Part shown: positions 4,116 to 5,528 of the stretch, in pieces
Layout: every line of letters begins with the position of its first letter
Position numbering within the stretch: the stretch's first letter is position 1
Source: Zoogloea sp.
Lineage (GTDB): Bacteria > Pseudomonadota > Gammaproteobacteria > Burkholderiales > Rhodocyclaceae
DNA: 5,528 bases
NCBI GenBank assembly: GCA_016790385.1
Contig: JAEUNV010000033.1
Span: 1 to 5,528 of the forward strand
Direction of reading: 5' to 3'
Translations under genes and position numbers: made by a program
Notes under the pieces: generated by a model
The model's database searches: none
What the model was told of the DNA's origin: nothing
The model's input: only the letters and a program-made list of their open reading frames with translations

Positions 4116-5528
4116 GTGAAAGACAAGGACCCTAAAACCTACCAACAGCCCGCCGATACGATTCGGCGCTCCTGGGAGCGCTGCCTTGCCAGCGGGTTGA
4201 AAACCGACGAACGCCAACCAGAGGAGCGCAGCCATCCAGCAGCGCTGTCTGACCGCCTTGAGGCCAACGCACGTCTCGTCACCTACGCTCAACCCATCAT
4301 GGAGCATCTGCACCAGCAGATCGCCCGCAGCTCATCCACCATCCTCCTGGCCGACGACTCCGGCACCATCCTGCGTTCGGTGGGTGACGCCGATTTTCTG
4401 GAGCGCGCAGCCCGCATTGCATTGAAGCCGGGCTACTCCTGGTCCGAGGCGGCCATGGGAACCAACGCCATCGGCACGGCCCTGGCCGAGCAGCGCCCCG
4501 TCGCAGTGATCGGCGAGGAGCACTATCTGGACCGCAACAAGTTCCTGACCTGTGTAGCCACCCCCATACATGCGCCGACGGGGGGGGTTCTGGGCATCCT
4601 GGACGTGTCCACCGGCGCGCGCCTCACCCAGGTACATGCCCAGGCGCTGCTGCAAACCACCGCGGAGATCATCGAGAATCGCCTGATCGAGACCGTGGCC
4701 GACGCCGCCGTCGTAATCCGCTTCCACCACCAGCCCGAGGCCCTGGCCTCCCCCCTCGAAGGACTTGCCGTATTCGACGAGGGAGGCGCCTTCCTGGCCT
4801 GCAACCGGCGCGCCGAACGCCTTCTGGGCCTGACCGATACACGCGTCCTGCGGCCGCCCTTCTGGGAGATCTTCGAGACGCGCTGGAATACCTTGCTCGA
4901 ACATGCCGTCCAGAGCAGCGCGCACCCCACGACCCTGCGCAGTCATCTCGGTCGGGAATTCGTCGCCTGCGTGCTGGTGAGCAACCTGCAGCGCGTGCGG
5001 AACATCGCCGGATCGCGAGACAGTCGTCCGGCTCGCCCAGCCCGGCCCTTGCCCACCCTGGACGACCTGGATCTGGGTGACAAGGCGCTGACGTACGCCA
5101 TCCGGCGCGCCCGGCGCATTCTTGGTCGCGACATTCCCCTCCTCGTGCAGGGTGAGACGGGGACCGGCAAGGAGGTGTTCGCCCAGGCCTTCCACCAGAG
5201 CGGCCCCCGCCGCAATGGCCCCTTCGTGGCCATCAACTGTGCCGCCATCCCGGCCAACCTGATCGAGGCCGAGCTGTTCGGCTACACCCCGGGAGCCTAT
5301 ACCAGCGCGCGCAGCGAAGGCGCCAAAGGCAAGCTGCGGGAGGCCCACGGGGGAACCCTCTTTCTGGACGAAATCGGCGACATGCCGCTGAAGCTGCAGG
5401 CCGTGCTCCTGCGCGTCCTCGAAAGCCGCCGGGTCACGCCGCTGGGGGGCGGCTCGGAGGAAGCCATCGACCTGTCCCTCGTATGCGCCAGCCACCGATC
5501 CCTGAAAGCGCTGTGCGAACGTGGCGAA
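4116..5528 (+). CDS. AcoR-type sigma-54-dependent transcriptional activator, C-terminus cut by window edge
   Basis: The frame is open to the right edge, 471 residues from GTG 4116. The order is family signature RRSWERC (about 17-23); a GAF domain (about 58-190) with GTNAIGTALAE and FLTCVATPI; a PAS-like segment (about 205-285, with GLAVFDEGGAFLACNRRAERLLG); then the sigma-54 AAA+ domain with Walker A GETGTGKE (346-353), sigma-54 contact loop GAYTSA (393-398; usual form GAFTGA) and Walker B TLFLDEIGD (414-422). Sensor and arginine-finger parts and the Fis-type HTH lie beyond the window. It would hydrolyse ATP to open sigma-54 promoters such as 952-967. The start is uncertain: GTG 4116 gives the usual short lead before SWERC but has no good SD. 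ATG 3999 would add 39 residues of poor coding character (rich in Arg, His, Ser). The GAF region aligns without gaps to the regulator at 1-736 at roughly half identity by eye. Confidence 0.93.
   Translation, partial: MKDKDPKTYQQPADTIRRSWERCLASGLKTDERQPEERSHPAALSDRLEANARLVTYAQPIMEHLHQQIARSSSTILLADDSGTILRSVGDADFLERAARIALKPGYSWSEAAMGTNAIGTALAEQRPVAVIGEEHYLDRNKFLTCVATPIHAPTGGVLGILDVSTGARLTQVHAQALLQTTAEIIENRLIETVADAAVVIRFHHQPEALASPLEGLAVFDEGGAFLACNRRAERLLGLTDTRVLRPPFWEIFETRWNTLLEHAVQSSAHPTTLRSHLGREFVACVLVSNLQRVRNIAGSRDSRPARPARPLPTLDDLDLGDKALTYAIRRARRILGRDIPLLVQGETGTGKEVFAQAFHQSGPRRNGPFVAINCAAIPANLIEAELFGYTPGAYTSARSEGAKGKLREAHGGTLFLDEIGDMPLKLQAVLLRVLESRRVTPLGGGSEEAIDLSLVCASHRSLKALCERGE

Noticed and set aside
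4332..5495. Long minus-strand open frame of 387 codons
   Set aside because: It lies antisense to the right-hand activator, whose plus-strand frame shows intact GAF and AAA+ motifs. Its translation is Gly/Ala/Gln-rich and shows no recognisable domain.

Overview
The window carries part of a periplasmic alcohol-oxidation accessory locus from a GC-rich proteobacterium. The codon use and gene set suggest a beta- or gammaproteobacterium with PQQ (pyrroloquinoline quinone) metabolism, such as a Rhodocyclales or Pseudomonas relative. That assignment is inference, because no taxonomic marker gene is present.

Layout, left to right. (1) Positions 1-736, minus strand: the N-terminal 245 residues of an AcoR-type sigma-54 activator whose GAF domain is present and whose remainder lies off the left edge. 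(2) Positions 737-1043: a divergent regulatory region. It has a consensus-quality sigma-54 (-24/-12) promoter at 952-967 facing right, a second good sigma-54 match at 856-871 facing left, and copies of a TGCTCCA half-site at 791 and 834. (3) Positions 1044-3259, plus strand: a tight three-gene operon. It encodes a PedF-type cytochrome c-550, a MxaJ/XoxJ-like periplasmic solute-binding-fold protein that overlaps it by 11 bases, and a secreted seven-bladed YVTN beta-propeller of the PQQ-associated type 4 bases further on. (4) Positions 3260-3384: a cluster of TGGAGCA/TGCTCCA inverted repeats followed by a strong bidirectional terminator. (5) Positions 3385-3699, minus strand: a small cytochrome c-551, convergent with the operon. 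(6) Positions 3700-4115: noncoding, with a leader hairpin plus U-tract, a weaker sigma-54-like site facing the cytochrome, and another TGCTCCA half-site. (7) Positions 4116-5528, plus strand: a second AcoR-type sigma-54 activator containing GAF, a PAS-like segment and most of the AAA+ domain. It runs off the right edge.

How the parts may work together. PedF-type c-550 is the usual electron acceptor of PQQ alcohol dehydrogenases of the ExaA/PedE/PedH type. The MxaJ/XoxJ-like and beta-propeller proteins are recurrent companions of such enzymes with poorly defined roles. The c-551 could pass electrons on toward a terminal oxidase or reductase. The two flanking activators are paralogues, about half identical by eye across the GAF region, and are the obvious candidates to drive the sigma-54 promoters. 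The quinoprotein dehydrogenase itself is not in the window. No RNA gene, insertion sequence or CRISPR array was seen.
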